The notes: generated by a model from the letters alone, not told the origin. A stretch of 64,000 bases of DNA from Aeribacillus composti (GCF_007827555.1 NZ_VISS01000014.1:1-64000); one strand, 5' to 3'; positions 36,966 through 46,811 are shown, numbered from the stretch's first letter. Numbers and translations are program-made.

Positions 36966-36994
36966 AGTATAAAACGTTCAAAATTTGTTGACAA
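36966..36994 (-). promoter_or_regulatory. dapF promoter
   Basis: On the minus strand TTGTCA (36989-36994) and TATACT (36966-36971) are separated by 17 bases, about 37 bases upstream of the dapF start. Confidence 0.75.
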
Positions 36995-37022
36995 TAAAAA
37001 TATCCCCCGTTTTCATATATAA

Positions 37023-37062
37023 ATAAAAGCTCCTCGGGAAATATAAGAGGGGCTTTTATTTT
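37023..37062 (-). terminator. terminator of yuzB
   Basis: AAAAGCCCCTC and GAGGAGCTTTT (minus strand) pair around an AT-rich loop with A/T runs on both sides. It lies between the yuzB stop, 220 bases away, and the dapF promoter. The intervening 37063-37280 shows nothing recognisable. Confidence 0.7.
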
Positions 37063-37280
37063 TTATATCATCAGCCTGCCGCTTCAAACACCTTGCTCAT
37101 ACGTAAAAAAAAGACTCATCCGCAAAGGCAAGCGTCGTACTGAGAAACAATATTGAGATTCATACTTACATTTTATAATATGCTCTCATACCTCGAATGA
37201 AATATTTAGAGACAGGATCAAAATAAGGAGAATCAAAAGCTTGTCTCCCTTTTAATTTTATCATTCACTTTTATTTTCTA

Positions 37281-37517
37281 TTAAAACATTGGATTTTCTT
37301 CTAAAAATTGATAAATATTTTTCACTAGCTCTTCTGCCGTTTCCCCTTCTACCGCTTCTCCGTTTACGAGGGCAAAAAGCGATTCGTAGCATTGGCCGCA
37401 ATACCCTAGGCAGCTGTATTCAACTATATCTAAATTAGGATCTTTTTCTAATTGTTCTAATGCTTTTTGTGAACCGTTTGCTAAGTTGCTGACACAAAAC
37501 TCTATAATTGGTTTCAC
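37281..37517 (-). CDS. yuzB: UPF0349 family protein YuzB
   Basis: The 78-residue protein belongs to the UPF0349/DUF1450 family. It has four cysteines: one in IEFCVSN near residue 8 and a cluster [12 protein letters not shown] near 34-45. The cluster suggests a thioredoxin-like ferredoxin or metal-binding role, which is an inference. GGAGGAC precedes the ATG. Position before yutJ is conserved. Confidence 0.85.
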   Translation of the reverse strand: MKPIIEFCVSNLANGSQKALEQLEKDPNLDIVEYSCLGYCGQCYESLFALVNGEAVEGETAEELVKNIYQFLEENPMF

Positions 37518-37740
37518 GTGAATTGTCCTCCTTCTATACTCAGTAGCCTATCATAATGCTTTTTTTCTTCATTGTCAAAGCATTGAACTTCAAGGCTCAT
37601 TTAACATTTTGCCATAACAATTGTGCTATTTTTCCTTAAGTATGTTGTGATTTATACATAAATTCGTTATACTTTTAGTGGCATTTGTTACGATTGTCAC
37701 AGTTTTGGGGTAAACATTTGCAGGGAAAAGGGGAATCGCG

Positions 37741-38811
37741 ATGAGAAAGTTACTGCTCCTCGGAGGCGGCTATGGCGGCATGAGAATTCTTCACAAGTTG
37801 CTTCCCAATAACTTGCCGGATGGTGTCGAAATAACATTAGTGGATAAAAACCCTTATCATTGTTTAAAAACGGAATACTATGCGCTGGCTGCGGGAACGA
37901 TTTCAGATCAGCACGTGCGCGTGGCCTTTCCAGAACACCCGAAATTGAACGTTCATTACGGTGAAGTCACGGACATTGACCTTGAACAAAAGCTTGTACA
38001 TTTAAAAGATCAATCTCCAATCACGTATGATGATCTTATCATCGGATTAGGATGCGAAGACAAGTATCATAATGTTCCGGGTGCTGACAAATACACTTGC
38101 AGCATTCAAACAATCGATCAATCACGTGAAACGTATCAAAAGCTGAACAATTTAGGAGCAGGTGCAACAGTCTGCATAGTTGGAGCCGGATTGAGCGGCG
38201 TTGAATTGGCAAGCGAACTGCGTGAAAGCAGATCCGATTTAAAAATCAAGCTGTTTGACCGCGGAAAAGTGATCTTATCAAACTTCCCGGAACGATTAAG
38301 CAAATATGTCCAAACATGGTTTGAAGAGCACGGGGTTGAAGTAATCAACAGCGCCAATATTACAAAAGTTGAGCCAAATATGGTTTATAACCATGATGAA
38401 CCGATTCCTTGTGATGTTGTCGTTTGGACCGCAGGAATTCAACCGAATTATGTCGTAAGGAAATTGAATGTTGAAAAAGACCGGCAAGGACGGGTTATTT
38501 TAACAAAATACCATCATCTTCCTCAAGATGAACATGTGTATGTTGTTGGAGACTGTGCAAGCCTTCCTTACGCACCAAGTGCTCAACTTGCCGAAGCGCA
38601 GGCTGAACAAATTGTACAAGTATTGCTCAAAAAATGGAACAACGAACCTCTTCCAGAGGAACTGCCGCCGTTCAAATTAAAAGGCGTTCTCGGTTCTCTC
38701 GGAAAAAAATCAGGTTTTGGGATGGTAGGAGATCGCGCACTCACTGGACGTGTGCCACGTCTTTTAAAATCAGGAATTCTTTGGATTTATAAATATCATA
38801 GTGGAGCATGA
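37741..38811 (+). CDS. yutJ: NADH dehydrogenase-like flavoprotein YutJ
   Basis: The 356-residue product is a second NDH-2-type flavoprotein, shorter than YumB. FAD binds at LLGGGYGGMRIL, NADH at CIVGAGLSGVELASEL (about 139-154), and the second FAD motif VYVVGDCASLPY is present. It lies among Fe-S and thiol-related genes (yuzB, yuzD, yutI). Its electron acceptor is unknown. AAAGGGG precedes the ATG. Confidence 0.88.
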   Translation: MRKLLLLGGGYGGMRILHKLLPNNLPDGVEITLVDKNPYHCLKTEYYALAAGTISDQHVRVAFPEHPKLNVHYGEVTDIDLEQKLVHLKDQSPITYDDLIIGLGCEDKYHNVPGADKYTCSIQTIDQSRETYQKLNNLGAGATVCIVGAGLSGVELASELRESRSDLKIKLFDRGKVILSNFPERLSKYVQTWFEEHGVEVINSANITKVEPNMVYNHDEPIPCDVVVWTAGIQPNYVVRKLNVEKDRQGRVILTKYHHLPQDEHVYVVGDCASLPYAPSAQLAEAQAEQIVQVLLKKWNNEPLPEELPPFKLKGVLGSLGKKSGFGMVGDRALTGRVPRLLKSGILWIYKYHSGA

Positions 38812-38812
38812 G

Positions 38813-38853
38813 AAAACCGGGCGTTCATTTGTACGTCCGGCTTCTCTTTTTCC
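38813..38853 (+). terminator. Rho-independent terminator of yutJ
   Basis: GAGAAAACCGGGCGT and ACGTCCGGCTTCTC pair with a few mismatches and are followed by TTTTTCC. A 14-base T run at 38932-38945 lies further downstream, preceded by AAAAAAACG...CG, and could form a second weak hairpin. Confidence 0.65.
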
Positions 38854-39025
38854 GGAACTCTTTCACTGGAAAATATAAATCAAGAGAAATACAGTTGTCT
38901 ATTATTTTGCATGCAAAAAAACGAAGCAGCGTTTTTTTTTTTTTTAGCGAATCTGTTCTTTTGGCTTGAAGAAATCGACAATGCACTTTTTCTTTCACAG
39001 TTCTGGATGACGAGTAAACTCTTTC

Positions 39026-39349
39026 TTACACAGGTTGGTAACCATGTTTTTCCATCTCTTGAAAAATCCTTTTTATCTTTGGATTTCCTTCTCCTACTAC
39101 CACTCCATTTATGACAACAAGGGGATAAAAATATTCTTCCTTCACGATTTGATCGGCTATTTTCTTTTTCTCTTCATCTTCCGGAGGACAATATATATCA
39201 ATATATGTGATGTCAAATGGCTGATCTGGATATTTTCTAGTCAGTGCTGCTTCCAGCCATTCAAATGTATCTTTTGCTGAAGGCGAATTTACACAGCTTG
39301 GACATAAGTTTTCTGCACCATAAACGCAAATTTCTACCGGTTTTCTCAT
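39026..39349 (-). CDS. yuzD: DUF1462 family thioredoxin-fold protein YuzD
   Basis: The 107-residue protein belongs to the DUF1462 (YuzD) family, with a thioredoxin-like layout. A CxxC motif is visible near the N terminus (ENLCPSCVNSP, about residues 15-19) and a cis-Pro-like segment YPLVVINGVVVGEG follows. It is divergent from yutI, a NifU-like scaffold, so a role in Fe-S or thiol handling is a reasonable guess but not shown. Confidence 0.85.
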   Translation of the reverse strand: MRKPVEICVYGAENLCPSCVNSPSAKDTFEWLEAALTRKYPDQPFDITYIDIYCPPEDEEKKKIADQIVKEEYFYPLVVINGVVVGEGNPKIKRIFQEMEKHGYQPV

Positions 39350-39497
39350 GTTTGTTCTCTCCTATTTAATAAAATGATGATCTCCTAGATTATCCATATT
39401 AGATTTAAAAAAAATGTGATACAATGAATTTGAAACTTACAAATAGATTTTATCGCTCATTTTGAATATAATGATGGATAAGAAAGGAGTCGATAGT

Positions 39498-39734
39498 ATG
39501 TCAGATGTTCAAATAAAAGAACAAGTACAGGAAGTTTTAGATAAGCTGCGCCCGTTTTTGCTTCGTGACGGCGGAGACTGCGAATTAGTTGATGTTGAAG
39601 AGGGCATTGTGAAATTGCGCCTTTTAGGTGCGTGCGGGAGCTGCCCAAGTTCTACCATTACTTTGAAAGCAGGTATTGAGCGGGCTCTGCTGGAAGAAGT
39701 TCCAGGCATCGTAGAAGTAGAACAAGTATTTTAA
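39498..39734 (+). CDS. yutI: NifU-like Fe-S scaffold YutI
   Basis: The 78-residue product is a NifU C-terminal domain protein (Nfu type). The CGSC motif (Cys46, Cys49) binds a 4Fe-4S cluster for delivery to target proteins; the segment [14 protein letters not shown] is typical. ATG 39498 follows GAAAGGAG; a longer in-frame start has no such site. With YutM and SufU it completes the cluster delivery set in this window. Confidence 0.93.
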   Translation: MSDVQIKEQVQEVLDKLRPFLLRDGGDCELVDVEEGIVKLRLLGACGSCPSSTITLKAGIERALLEEVPGIVEVEQVF

Positions 39735-39737
39735 TGA

Positions 39738-39769
39738 AACAAACCGGCGAAAAGCCGGTTTGTTTCTTT
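39738..39769. terminator. bidirectional terminator between yutI and thrB
   Basis: AAACAAACCGGC and GCCGGTTTGTTT form a perfect 12-base stem with a five-base loop between convergent genes. Confidence 0.9.
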
Positions 39770-40688
39770 ATATCAAGCTTTCAATATGAGTAAACCAAGA
39801 CTTTGTCCCTTCATAATCAATTTCTAGCTGTGTTACTTCACAATGAGGAAAAGCCTCTTTTAGTTTAGGACGCAATGAGTGTCTCATGCCTTTTGGAGCA
39901 AAACACAATATCGTTGGACCTGCACCGCTCAATACAGTCCCGTACACACCGTGCTCTTTTCCTATCTTTCGAACAGCTGACAGTTCAGGAACTAGACTTT
40001 CCCTATACGGTTGATGGAATATGTCCATTTCCATCATTTGGCCTGCCAATTCCCAATTATTATTCATGATGCTCCCAACAAGCACATTGCTGATCGCACT
40101 GGCTTTCACCGACTGCTGAAATTTAAATGTCTTCGGCAAAACGCCTCTAGAATCCTTCGTATATAAATAATATGGCGGAATAACCGCGATAATATCCACA
40201 TCCAGATTATCCACTTTTACAAAATATGTGTGGTCATCTGTTAAATAGCCGACCACTAGACCGCCTACTATAGAAGCTCCGGCATTATCCGGATGTCCCT
40301 CAAACTTGCTGGCAAAATGAATTTTTTCTTCATCGCTCAAATTCAGTTTACAAACACGATCGCAAAGCTCAATCCCTGCTGCAATGGCGGCCGCGCTGCT
40401 TCCGAGTCCTCTTGTCATCGGAATATCACTTGAAATTTCCACATAACATGCAGGAAGATTAACACTATGTTTTTCTGCTAGCTTGGAAGCGACTTTATAA
40501 ATTAAATTCTCTTTCCCTTCCGGTACGTTTGCTACTTCTTCACTTACCGGCTTAAATGTCCAATTTTCCGCAAATGTAACGGCTAGTGTTAAATAGCGGT
40601 TTAAAGCGAGCCCTACAGAATCAAAACCGGGGCCAAGATTGGCTGTACTTCCGGGAACTTGAATTTTTAACATGTCTCCTTCTTTCAT
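39768..40688 (-). CDS. thrB: homoserine kinase
   Basis: The 306-residue GHMP kinase phosphorylates homoserine for threonine synthesis. The ATP-binding motif [16 protein letters not shown] lies near residues 87-102. The N terminus [19 protein letters not shown] is typical, as is the late [10 protein letters not shown] motif. The ATG at 40688 overlaps the thrC stop (ATGA). A second ATG five codons later is very close to GAAGGAG, so the first is preferred, as in B. subtilis. Confidence 0.95.
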   Translation of the reverse strand: MKEGDMLKIQVPGSTANLGPGFDSVGLALNRYLTLAVTFAENWTFKPVSEEVANVPEGKENLIYKVASKLAEKHSVNLPACYVEISSDIPMTRGLGSSAAAIAAGIELCDRVCKLNLSDEEKIHFASKFEGHPDNAGASIVGGLVVGYLTDDHTYFVKVDNLDVDIIAVIPPYYLYTKDSRGVLPKTFKFQQSVKASAISNVLVGSIMNNNWELAGQMMEMDIFHQPYRESLVPELSAVRKIGKEHGVYGTVLSGAGPTILCFAPKGMRHSLRPKLKEAFPHCEVTQLEIDYEGTKSWFTHIESLI

Positions 40689-41746
40689 ACATGCCCATCT
40701 CCCTTGAGATGGTCCATCACAGCTTTCTTTTCATTAGGCAGCACGATCGGCTGGATGGATGACACATCGATCGCAGTATTCGGATCTTTTAATCCGTTGC
40801 CGGTCAATACTGCTACAACTGTGCTTCCTTTCGGGATTTTCCCCGAATTTACATCTTTCATCACTCCTGCAATAGATGCACTTGAAGCAGGTTCAGCAAA
40901 AACGCCTTCCGTTCTTGCAATTAATTGATAAGCATCCAAAATTTCTTCATCTGTTACCATATCGATCTTTCCGCCTGATTCATTGGCAGCATTGACAGCA
41001 AATTCCCAGCTTGCTGGGTTTCCAATTCGAATGGCAGTTGCCACTGTTTCCGGATTTTCAATCACTTGATTTTTTACAATGGCTGCGGCGCCTTCCGCTT
41101 CAAAACCGTGCATTTTTGGAAGCCCTGTTTGGTGCCGCTCATTAAACTCTTTAAATCCTTTCCAATATGCTGTAATGTTTCCAGCATTTCCAACCGGAAT
41201 CGCCAAATAATCCGGAGCTTTTCCCAGCTGTTCACAAATTTCAAACGCCGCTGTTTTTTGCCCTTCAATTCGGTAAGGATTTACAGAATTGACAAGAGTA
41301 ATTGGCAGCTCTTCACAAATTTCACGAACCATTTTTAAGGCATCATCGAAGTTTCCTTCAATTGCAAAAATTTCTGCGCCGTACATAACTGCTTGGGCAA
41401 GCTTTCCAAAAGCGATTTTTCCGTTCGGTATAACAACAATGGAACGCAATCCTGCACGTGCCGCATATGCGGAAGCAGCTGCAGACGTATTTCCAGTTGA
41501 AGCGCACATTATAGTTGTGCTTCCTTCTTCCACCGCTTTTGCAACTGCCATCACCATACCGCGGTCTTTAAATGAACCGGTAGGATTCGCTCCTTCTGTT
41601 TTCACATACAGCTCAACGCCTAATTTTTCAGATAATTTTTCTAAATGAATGAGAGGAGTATTACCTTCGTTCAATGTCAGCATCGGTGTTTTGTCCGTTA
41701 CTGGCAAAAATTCTTTATATTTTGCAATTAGTCCATTCCATTTCAT
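40685..41746 (-). CDS. thrC: threonine synthase
   Basis: The 353-residue PLP enzyme converts O-phosphohomoserine to threonine. The PLP Lys is in [11 protein letters not shown] (about residue 61). The phosphate-binding loop is [15 protein letters not shown], and the end of the fold carries [10 protein letters not shown]. It overlaps hom by four bases and thrB by four bases, so the operon hom-thrC-thrB is translationally coupled, the same order as in B. subtilis. Confidence 0.96.
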   Translation of the reverse strand: MKWNGLIAKYKEFLPVTDKTPMLTLNEGNTPLIHLEKLSEKLGVELYVKTEGANPTGSFKDRGMVMAVAKAVEEGSTTIMCASTGNTSAAASAYAARAGLRSIVVIPNGKIAFGKLAQAVMYGAEIFAIEGNFDDALKMVREICEELPITLVNSVNPYRIEGQKTAAFEICEQLGKAPDYLAIPVGNAGNITAYWKGFKEFNERHQTGLPKMHGFEAEGAAAIVKNQVIENPETVATAIRIGNPASWEFAVNAANESGGKIDMVTDEEILDAYQLIARTEGVFAEPASSASIAGVMKDVNSGKIPKGSTVVAVLTGNGLKDPNTAIDVSSIQPIVLPNEKKAVMDHLKGDGHV

Positions 41747-43041
41747 AATAAGCCGTTCCCTTCTACTCGATACGTACTTTTAACTTCCTTAACAACTTGC
41801 AAATCTCGGAGCTCCATTAAAATTTCCTCAAAATCTTTTTTCGATGCTTTATGGGTAACGATGACAATTTCCGCTAAATCTTTATTTTTCAGAGGTAATT
41901 GGAGAATTTTCTCAAAGCTTACACCTCTGTCTGAAAAGAGGGATGTAATTTTTGAAAAAGCTCCAACTTGATCTTCTACGTGAATTCGTAAAAAGTATTG
42001 GGCAAAAATTTCTTCAGGTGCCTTCAATTGTTTCTGATATTGCGGGGCTACGGCGCTTCTTCCATTTACACCTAGACGCATGTTTTTCAATACGCCTACT
42101 AAATCCGAAACAACAGCGGTTGCAGTTGGCAAGCTTCCTGCGCCAGGACCGTAAAACATTGTTTCCCCTACTGCTTCGCCGTACACATAAACCGCATTAT
42201 ATTCATCTTGGACGGAAGCTAACGGATGATGATCGGGCAGCAGTGCAGGCTGTACACTAACTTCAATTTTATCACCGCTTCGATGGGCGATGCCGATTAA
42301 TTTCATCGTATAGCCGAGCCGTTTACTGTAATCAATATCCTCTTGTGTAATATCCGTTATCCCTTTTACTTCCACATCTTCTAAATCTACTTCCATAGAA
42401 AATCCAAGTCTTGCCAAAATCGCCATCTTTCTCGCTGCATCCAAGCCTTCTACATCAGAAGTCGGATCAGCTTCTGCATATCCTAATCTTTGCGCTTCCT
42501 TCAGCACTTCTTCATAAGGGGTTCCGTATTTTGACATTTTCGTTAAAATAAAGTTTGTCGTTCCGTTAACAATCCCCATCATTTTTGTAATCCGGTCTGA
42601 CGCCAATCCATCTACCAATGTACGCAGAATCGGGATGCCGCCTGCGACACTTGCTTCATAAAAAAGATCGCAGCCGTTATCCGTCGCTTTTTTGAGCAAC
42701 TCAGTTCCGTACACTGCCATCAAATCTTTATTTGCCGTCACAACATGCTTCTTCCGATTTAATGCTTCAAGCAAATATTCCCGTGTCTGCTCAATTCCCC
42801 CCATGACCTCAATAATGACGTCAATATCCGGATCTTCTATTACCTCATGAACATTTGTCGTTAATTGGGAAGGTTCTACATGAACGTCTCTTTTTTTATT
42901 TGTATTTTGAACAAGAATTTTTTTTACTTTCACCGGGCACCCGATTAAATGAATGAGCTTATCCTGGTGGTCTTCAATGATTTTTACTACTCCGCTACCA
43001 ACGGTGCCTAAACCGAGCAGTCCTACTGAGATTGATTCCAA
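41743..43041 (-). CDS. hom: homoserine dehydrogenase
   Basis: The 432-residue enzyme reduces aspartate semialdehyde to homoserine. It has an N-terminal NAD(P) motif ([14 protein letters not shown]), the catalytic domain with [17 protein letters not shown], and a C-terminal ACT domain (about residues 350-425) for feedback control by threonine. I chose TTG 43041: it is nine bases from AAGGGAG and gives the start [12 protein letters not shown], aligned with the known N terminus. The ATG three codons upstream touches that binding site. Confidence 0.94.
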   Translation of the reverse strand: MESISVGLLGLGTVGSGVVKIIEDHQDKLIHLIGCPVKVKKILVQNTNKKRDVHVEPSQLTTNVHEVIEDPDIDVIIEVMGGIEQTREYLLEALNRKKHVVTANKDLMAVYGTELLKKATDNGCDLFYEASVAGGIPILRTLVDGLASDRITKMMGIVNGTTNFILTKMSKYGTPYEEVLKEAQRLGYAEADPTSDVEGLDAARKMAILARLGFSMEVDLEDVEVKGITDITQEDIDYSKRLGYTMKLIGIAHRSGDKIEVSVQPALLPDHHPLASVQDEYNAVYVYGEAVGETMFYGPGAGSLPTATAVVSDLVGVLKNMRLGVNGRSAVAPQYQKQLKAPEEIFAQYFLRIHVEDQVGAFSKITSLFSDRGVSFEKILQLPLKNKDLAEIVIVTHKASKKDFEEILMELRDLQVVKEVKSTYRVEGNGLL

Positions 43042-43072
43042 CCAATTCATCTCCCTTATGTTTATTTATAAT

Positions 43073-43084
43073 AGACAATTGTCT
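43073..43084 (-). promoter_or_regulatory. palindrome in the hom promoter region
   Basis: AGACAATTGTCT is a perfect 12-base palindrome ending 31 bases before the hom start and adjoining a -10-like TATTAT on the minus strand. Its place suggests an operator for a repressor of hom-thrCB, for which B. subtilis uses ThrR. The ThrR site sequence is not something I can confirm here. Confidence 0.5.
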
Positions 43085-43188
43085 GCCGTAAAAAGACATT
43101 AACTGTTTTATAAGACATTATAAATTTCAATGACTGATTTTACAAGAGAAATTTTCATCATCCGCATATGTAAACGCTTTTTGGGCGT

Positions 43189-44148
43189 TTAAACAACGGC
43201 TGTTTTCGGTTTCTCGCCCGTTAACACACGTTGAATATTTTCGACGCAAAGTTCGATCATTTTTATGCGGGTTTCCCGACTCGCGCTGCCGATATGCGGA
43301 AGTGCTACAACTTGTTTCAATGATAAAAGCGGATGATTGGAATCAATCGGTTCTTCTTTAAACACATCCAATCCACAACCAGCGATTTCACCAGTTTTTA
43401 GAGCATTATACAAAGCGTTTTCATCAACAGATGCTCCTCTGCCAGCATTAACAAATATTGCACTTGTTTTCATTTTTTTAAAGGCTTCCTCGTCAAACAA
43501 GTTTTTCGTTTCATTTGTTAATGGTGTTAAATTAACGACAAAATCGGCTTTCTCTAGCAATTCATCAAATGTGCAGTATTTCGCTCCAAGCTCTTTTTCC
43601 ACTTCCGGTTTCTTTGAACGATTATGATACAAAATTTCCATATCAAATCCTTTTGCCCGTCTCGCAACAGCTTCTCCAATTTTCCCCATCCCAACGATCC
43701 CAATCGTTTTATGATGGATATCGCTTCCTGCCAACAAAAATGGAGACCACCCTGTCCATTTTCCTTCTTTTACATACTCCGCAGCTTCAACCAATCTTCT
43801 TGCCGCTGCCATTAACAAAGCAAAGGTTAAATCGGCAGTCGTATCTGTTAGTACATCCGGTGTATTAGTTACAGTCACGCCGTACTTTTTCGACGCTTCG
43901 AGATCGATATTGTCATACCCGACTGCTAAATTAGCAACGATTTTTAATTTTTTGGCTTTTTGAAGCAGTTCTTCATCCACCCGGTCTGACAGCATTGTAA
44001 GCAGAGCATCAGCTTTTTTTGCCTTTTCCAATAATACAGACCTCGGACATGGAGAATCCTGCTCCCACATGTCGACAACTCCGATGGAACGAAGAGGATC
44101 CAATAGGTTTTCTGGCAGTTTTCTTGTTACAAAAATATATTGGGTCAC
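43189..44148 (-). CDS. D-2-hydroxyacid dehydrogenase (glyoxylate/hydroxypyruvate reductase-like)
   Basis: The 319-residue product is a D-isomer-specific 2-hydroxyacid dehydrogenase of the GhrB/GyaR type. It has the NAD-binding GIVGMGKIGEAVARRAKGF (about residues 148-166), Arg in NAGRGASVDE, Glu in FKEEP and catalytic His in LPHIGSAS. These match glyoxylate or hydroxypyruvate reductases; YvcT is a B. subtilis relative, so I give no symbol. The start is GTG 44148, 11 bases from AAGGAG. The gene is not part of the B. subtilis order at this place and may be a local insertion. Confidence 0.85.
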   Translation of the reverse strand: MTQYIFVTRKLPENLLDPLRSIGVVDMWEQDSPCPRSVLLEKAKKADALLTMLSDRVDEELLQKAKKLKIVANLAVGYDNIDLEASKKYGVTVTNTPDVLTDTTADLTFALLMAAARRLVEAAEYVKEGKWTGWSPFLLAGSDIHHKTIGIVGMGKIGEAVARRAKGFDMEILYHNRSKKPEVEKELGAKYCTFDELLEKADFVVNLTPLTNETKNLFDEEAFKKMKTSAIFVNAGRGASVDENALYNALKTGEIAGCGLDVFKEEPIDSNHPLLSLKQVVALPHIGSASRETRIKMIELCVENIQRVLTGEKPKTAVV

Positions 44149-44286
44149 TGATTCATCTTCTCCTTCTTCTAATAAATAGCTATTGTTTTGAATTGATATG
44201 ACAAAATCAATGCTTTGTTCGAAACAGCTGCAAGATTTTAGCTGCTTTCTTTTTTATGATACCACAACAAAATGCGACTGAACCTT

Positions 44287-45270
44287 TTATAACCATGTCA
44301 AAGCCGGCAATACAATTTGCTTTTTCCTCAAATATATCATAGATGAAAACGAAGATAAAAATTGCTCATACTGCGAAGATGTTTGCAAAATTTTTTCCAT
44401 TTGAAATTGCAGAGAATCCCTTTCTTCTTCCTCTGCAAGATAATAGTTTTCAACACATTCAAAATAATGAACAGGAAACAAAAGCCTGCTAAAAACTAAC
44501 CGCCAAAAAAAAGAGGATAACGGAGACGCTCGGTCGTATTCTGCCAAAAAAAGCTCATCAATTGTTTGCCTTCCTGTCAGAAAATCATACCTTAAACATT
44601 CAGCAATATCTCTTCCTCCATGATCAAAAACGAAATCAACAGGCAATGAAAATGCGTTTTCCCATGTTTCTCTCGTAAAACGTTGATGACATATGGTGCC
44701 GGAATCAACCGGCAATGGTCGATCATCAAGCTCAGTATCCGCTAAATATTGGATGGCATTTTCGCCTAAGCCTAAATAATATGGAAAGGATTCAATAAAT
44801 AGCTTGTCAAAGGCGTGATGAGGCTTTGAAGCAATTTGAATACTCCAAAATTGCTCCATTTGATCGATCCGCCTTGCCCATAAATTTCTCCATTGCCCAA
44901 TTCGATTCGAATGAACGGGAGTAAAAGGCAGCCTTCTGCCAACTTCGTGAAAAAATGACAGCTCTTTTCCGAGAGAAGTTATATTAAGCCGCTTTGTTTG
45001 TTGAGGTATTTGAAACACAGCGTAGCGCGTTCCATTATGTTCTGCCGTAAGATCCCCATTTACAGTTAATAAAAACGAAGCAGCTTTTCTCTCGTTAGTC
45101 ATAAGGAGATAACGACTCATTTCATACAGTTCATAAAGCTCCTTATGGTCAATATGTGAAACAGCAGCAATAAAACCGATATTTCTTTTTGTTTTAAACC
45201 CCTGCCATTGCCCAATTGAAAAAAAGTCGAGTACATCTATTCCATAATGCTTTTTTAAAAGCTCTTTCAT
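44287..45270 (-). CDS. yutH: spore coat protein YutH (kinase-like fold)
   Basis: The 327-residue product belongs to the CotS/CotI/YutH group of spore coat proteins with an aminoglycoside phosphotransferase-like fold. The catalytic-loop region reads TICHQRFTRETW and the Mg-binding DFG region VFDHGGRDIAECLRYDF; typical kinase residues are altered. It is likely deposited on the coat. It is divergent from yutG. Confidence 0.85.
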   Translation of the reverse strand: MKELLKKHYGIDVLDFFSIGQWQGFKTKRNIGFIAAVSHIDHKELYELYEMSRYLLMTNERKAASFLLTVNGDLTAEHNGTRYAVFQIPQQTKRLNITSLGKELSFFHEVGRRLPFTPVHSNRIGQWRNLWARRIDQMEQFWSIQIASKPHHAFDKLFIESFPYYLGLGENAIQYLADTELDDRPLPVDSGTICHQRFTRETWENAFSLPVDFVFDHGGRDIAECLRYDFLTGRQTIDELFLAEYDRASPLSSFFWRLVFSRLLFPVHYFECVENYYLAEEEERDSLQFQMEKILQTSSQYEQFLSSFSSMIYLRKKQIVLPALTWL

Positions 45271-45420
45271 TCCTAATTCCCCCTATAAATCCATTTTTCA
45301 AAAAAACACCCCAATATAAATAATGAAAAAATGCCATAAACTATAACATGTAGAAAAGCTTTTGTGTATACAATATAAAAAAGATGTTGATGCTTTTTGA
45401 AAATTTAAGCAAGAATTTAT

Positions 45421-45446
45421 TGAAATCGGCGTCACAGCCGATTTCA
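45421..45446. promoter_or_regulatory. perfect inverted repeat between yutH and yutG
   Basis: TGAAATCGGC and GCCGATTTCA form a perfect ten-base inverted repeat with a six-base spacer, 38 bases before the yutG start, in the gap between divergent genes. No T run follows on either strand. It could be a shared operator or an mRNA leader hairpin. Confidence 0.5.
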
Positions 45447-45483
45447 GCACTTTCATATACTTGTAAAAGATAGGGTGAACGAC

Positions 45484-45966
45484 ATGGATAAAATAGAGCA
45501 AACTGCAAGAAAATGGCTGAAAGATAGAGGAGTTACACCGGATGACATCGCAGAGCTCGTCTATTTTTTACAGCAGCAATATTATCCAAACTTAACAAAA
45601 GAAGACTGTTTGCAAAACGTGGAAAGAGTTCTTTCGAAAAGAGAGGTTCAAAATGCCATTTTAACCGGAATTCAATTAGATGTTCTAGCAGAAAAGGGGG
45701 ATTTACAGGAGCCTCTTCAATCGATCATCCAATCGGATGAAGGATTATATGGAATTGATGAAATTCTTGCATTTTCCATTGTGAATATTTACGGATCAAT
45801 CGGGTTTACGAACTATGGCTATATCGATAAACAAAAGCCTGGTATACTTGCTCATTTAAACGATAAAAGCACAGGTAAGTGTCATACTTTTCTAGATGAT
45901 ATTGTCGGAGCCATTGCAGCGGCAGCTTCAAGCCGGCTCGCCCATCGATCCACTGATTCACAGTAG
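45484..45966 (+). CDS. yutG: phosphatidylglycerophosphatase A-like protein YutG
   Basis: The 160-residue product belongs to the PgpA/YutG family. Conserved stretches are TGIQLDVLAEKG, GLYGIDEILAFSIVNIYGSIGFTNYGYIDK and LDDIVGAIAAAA. Unlike Gram-negative PgpA it lacks strong membrane helices. A role in phosphatidylglycerol synthesis is inferred from the family. I chose ATG 45484, five bases after AGGGTGA; a GTG three codons upstream overlaps it. Confidence 0.84.
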   Translation: MDKIEQTARKWLKDRGVTPDDIAELVYFLQQQYYPNLTKEDCLQNVERVLSKREVQNAILTGIQLDVLAEKGDLQEPLQSIIQSDEGLYGIDEILAFSIVNIYGSIGFTNYGYIDKQKPGILAHLNDKSTGKCHTFLDDIVGAIAAAASSRLAHRSTDSQ

Positions 45967-46016
45967 GGGCAGCGGAGCACCTATTGTGAAATCAGCTGGA
46001 AAAGAAAAAGGCTTCA

Positions 46017-46784
46017 TCATAGCACATGCCATTCCAAAAGGTTATTCACTGTATAAGTCGGTTGTATTTCTTTGTGTTTTAAGTGTTCTTTCGTTGTTAC
46101 GCCTGTATGCACAAGAAGGGTGTCCATCCCTGATTGGATACCTGCCTTAATATCCGTCTCGTAATTATCTCCGACAAGAAGCGTTTCTTCTTTTTTCGTT
46201 TTCAGCATTTTCAGCCCTTGCTCTACAATAATTTTTTCAGGTTTTCCGATAAAAATCGGCTGAACATTTGTAGATACTGAAATGACCGATGTAATGGCGC
46301 CATTGCCTGGAAGCAGTCCTCGCTCAGTCGGCAGAGCAGTATCCCCGTTTGTTGAAATAAATGTTGCACCTGCGCGAACCGCTAAACAGGCCTTGGCAAG
46401 CTTTTCATAATTGATGTTTCGATCAATACCCACAACGACAAAATCCGGATTTTCATCGACGAAGCGAAAACCTTTTTCCTCCAAGGCCTTTCGCAGCCCC
46501 TCTTCACCGATTACATATATAGAAGCATTTTGTTTTCTTTCCCAAATAAAATTGGCTGTGGCAATGCTTGAAGTTAAAATTTGATGCTCTTCCGCCGGAA
46601 TGCCGAGACTGATTAGTTTTTCAGCTACTTGCTTCGGAGTTTTAGAAGAATTGTTTGTCATAAATAAGTACGAAATTCCTTTTTCCTTCAGTTTTTTAAC
46701 AAATTCTTCAGCTTCTTCAATTTTTTCTGTACCCCGATACATGGTGCCGTCTAAATCGATGAAATATCCTTTATATTTCTTCAA
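46017..46784 (-). CDS. yutF: HAD-family phosphatase YutF (NagD-like)
   Basis: The 255-residue product is a HAD class IIA phosphatase. Motif I is FIDLDGTMYRG (nucleophile Asp), motif II FMTNNSS, motif III the Lys in FIGKPEK and motif IV LLVGDNYETDIKAG. B. subtilis YutF is reported to act on phosphorylated small molecules as a broad-range phosphatase. It converges with yutG and follows yutE in the same orientation. Confidence 0.9.
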   Translation of the reverse strand: MKKYKGYFIDLDGTMYRGTEKIEEAEEFVKKLKEKGISYLFMTNNSSKTPKQVAEKLISLGIPAEEHQILTSSIATANFIWERKQNASIYVIGEEGLRKALEEKGFRFVDENPDFVVVGIDRNINYEKLAKACLAVRAGATFISTNGDTALPTERGLLPGNGAITSVISVSTNVQPIFIGKPEKIIVEQGLKMLKTKKEETLLVGDNYETDIKAGIQSGMDTLLVHTGVTTKEHLKHKEIQPTYTVNNLLEWHVL

Positions 46785-46811
46785 TTTTTTTTCACTCCTT
46801 CAATCAATCCA

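Noticed and set aside
38911-39114. 67-codon plus-strand frame with a Phe run
   Set aside because: The frame passes through a 14-base T homopolymer and into yuzD on the other strand; no ribosome binding site.
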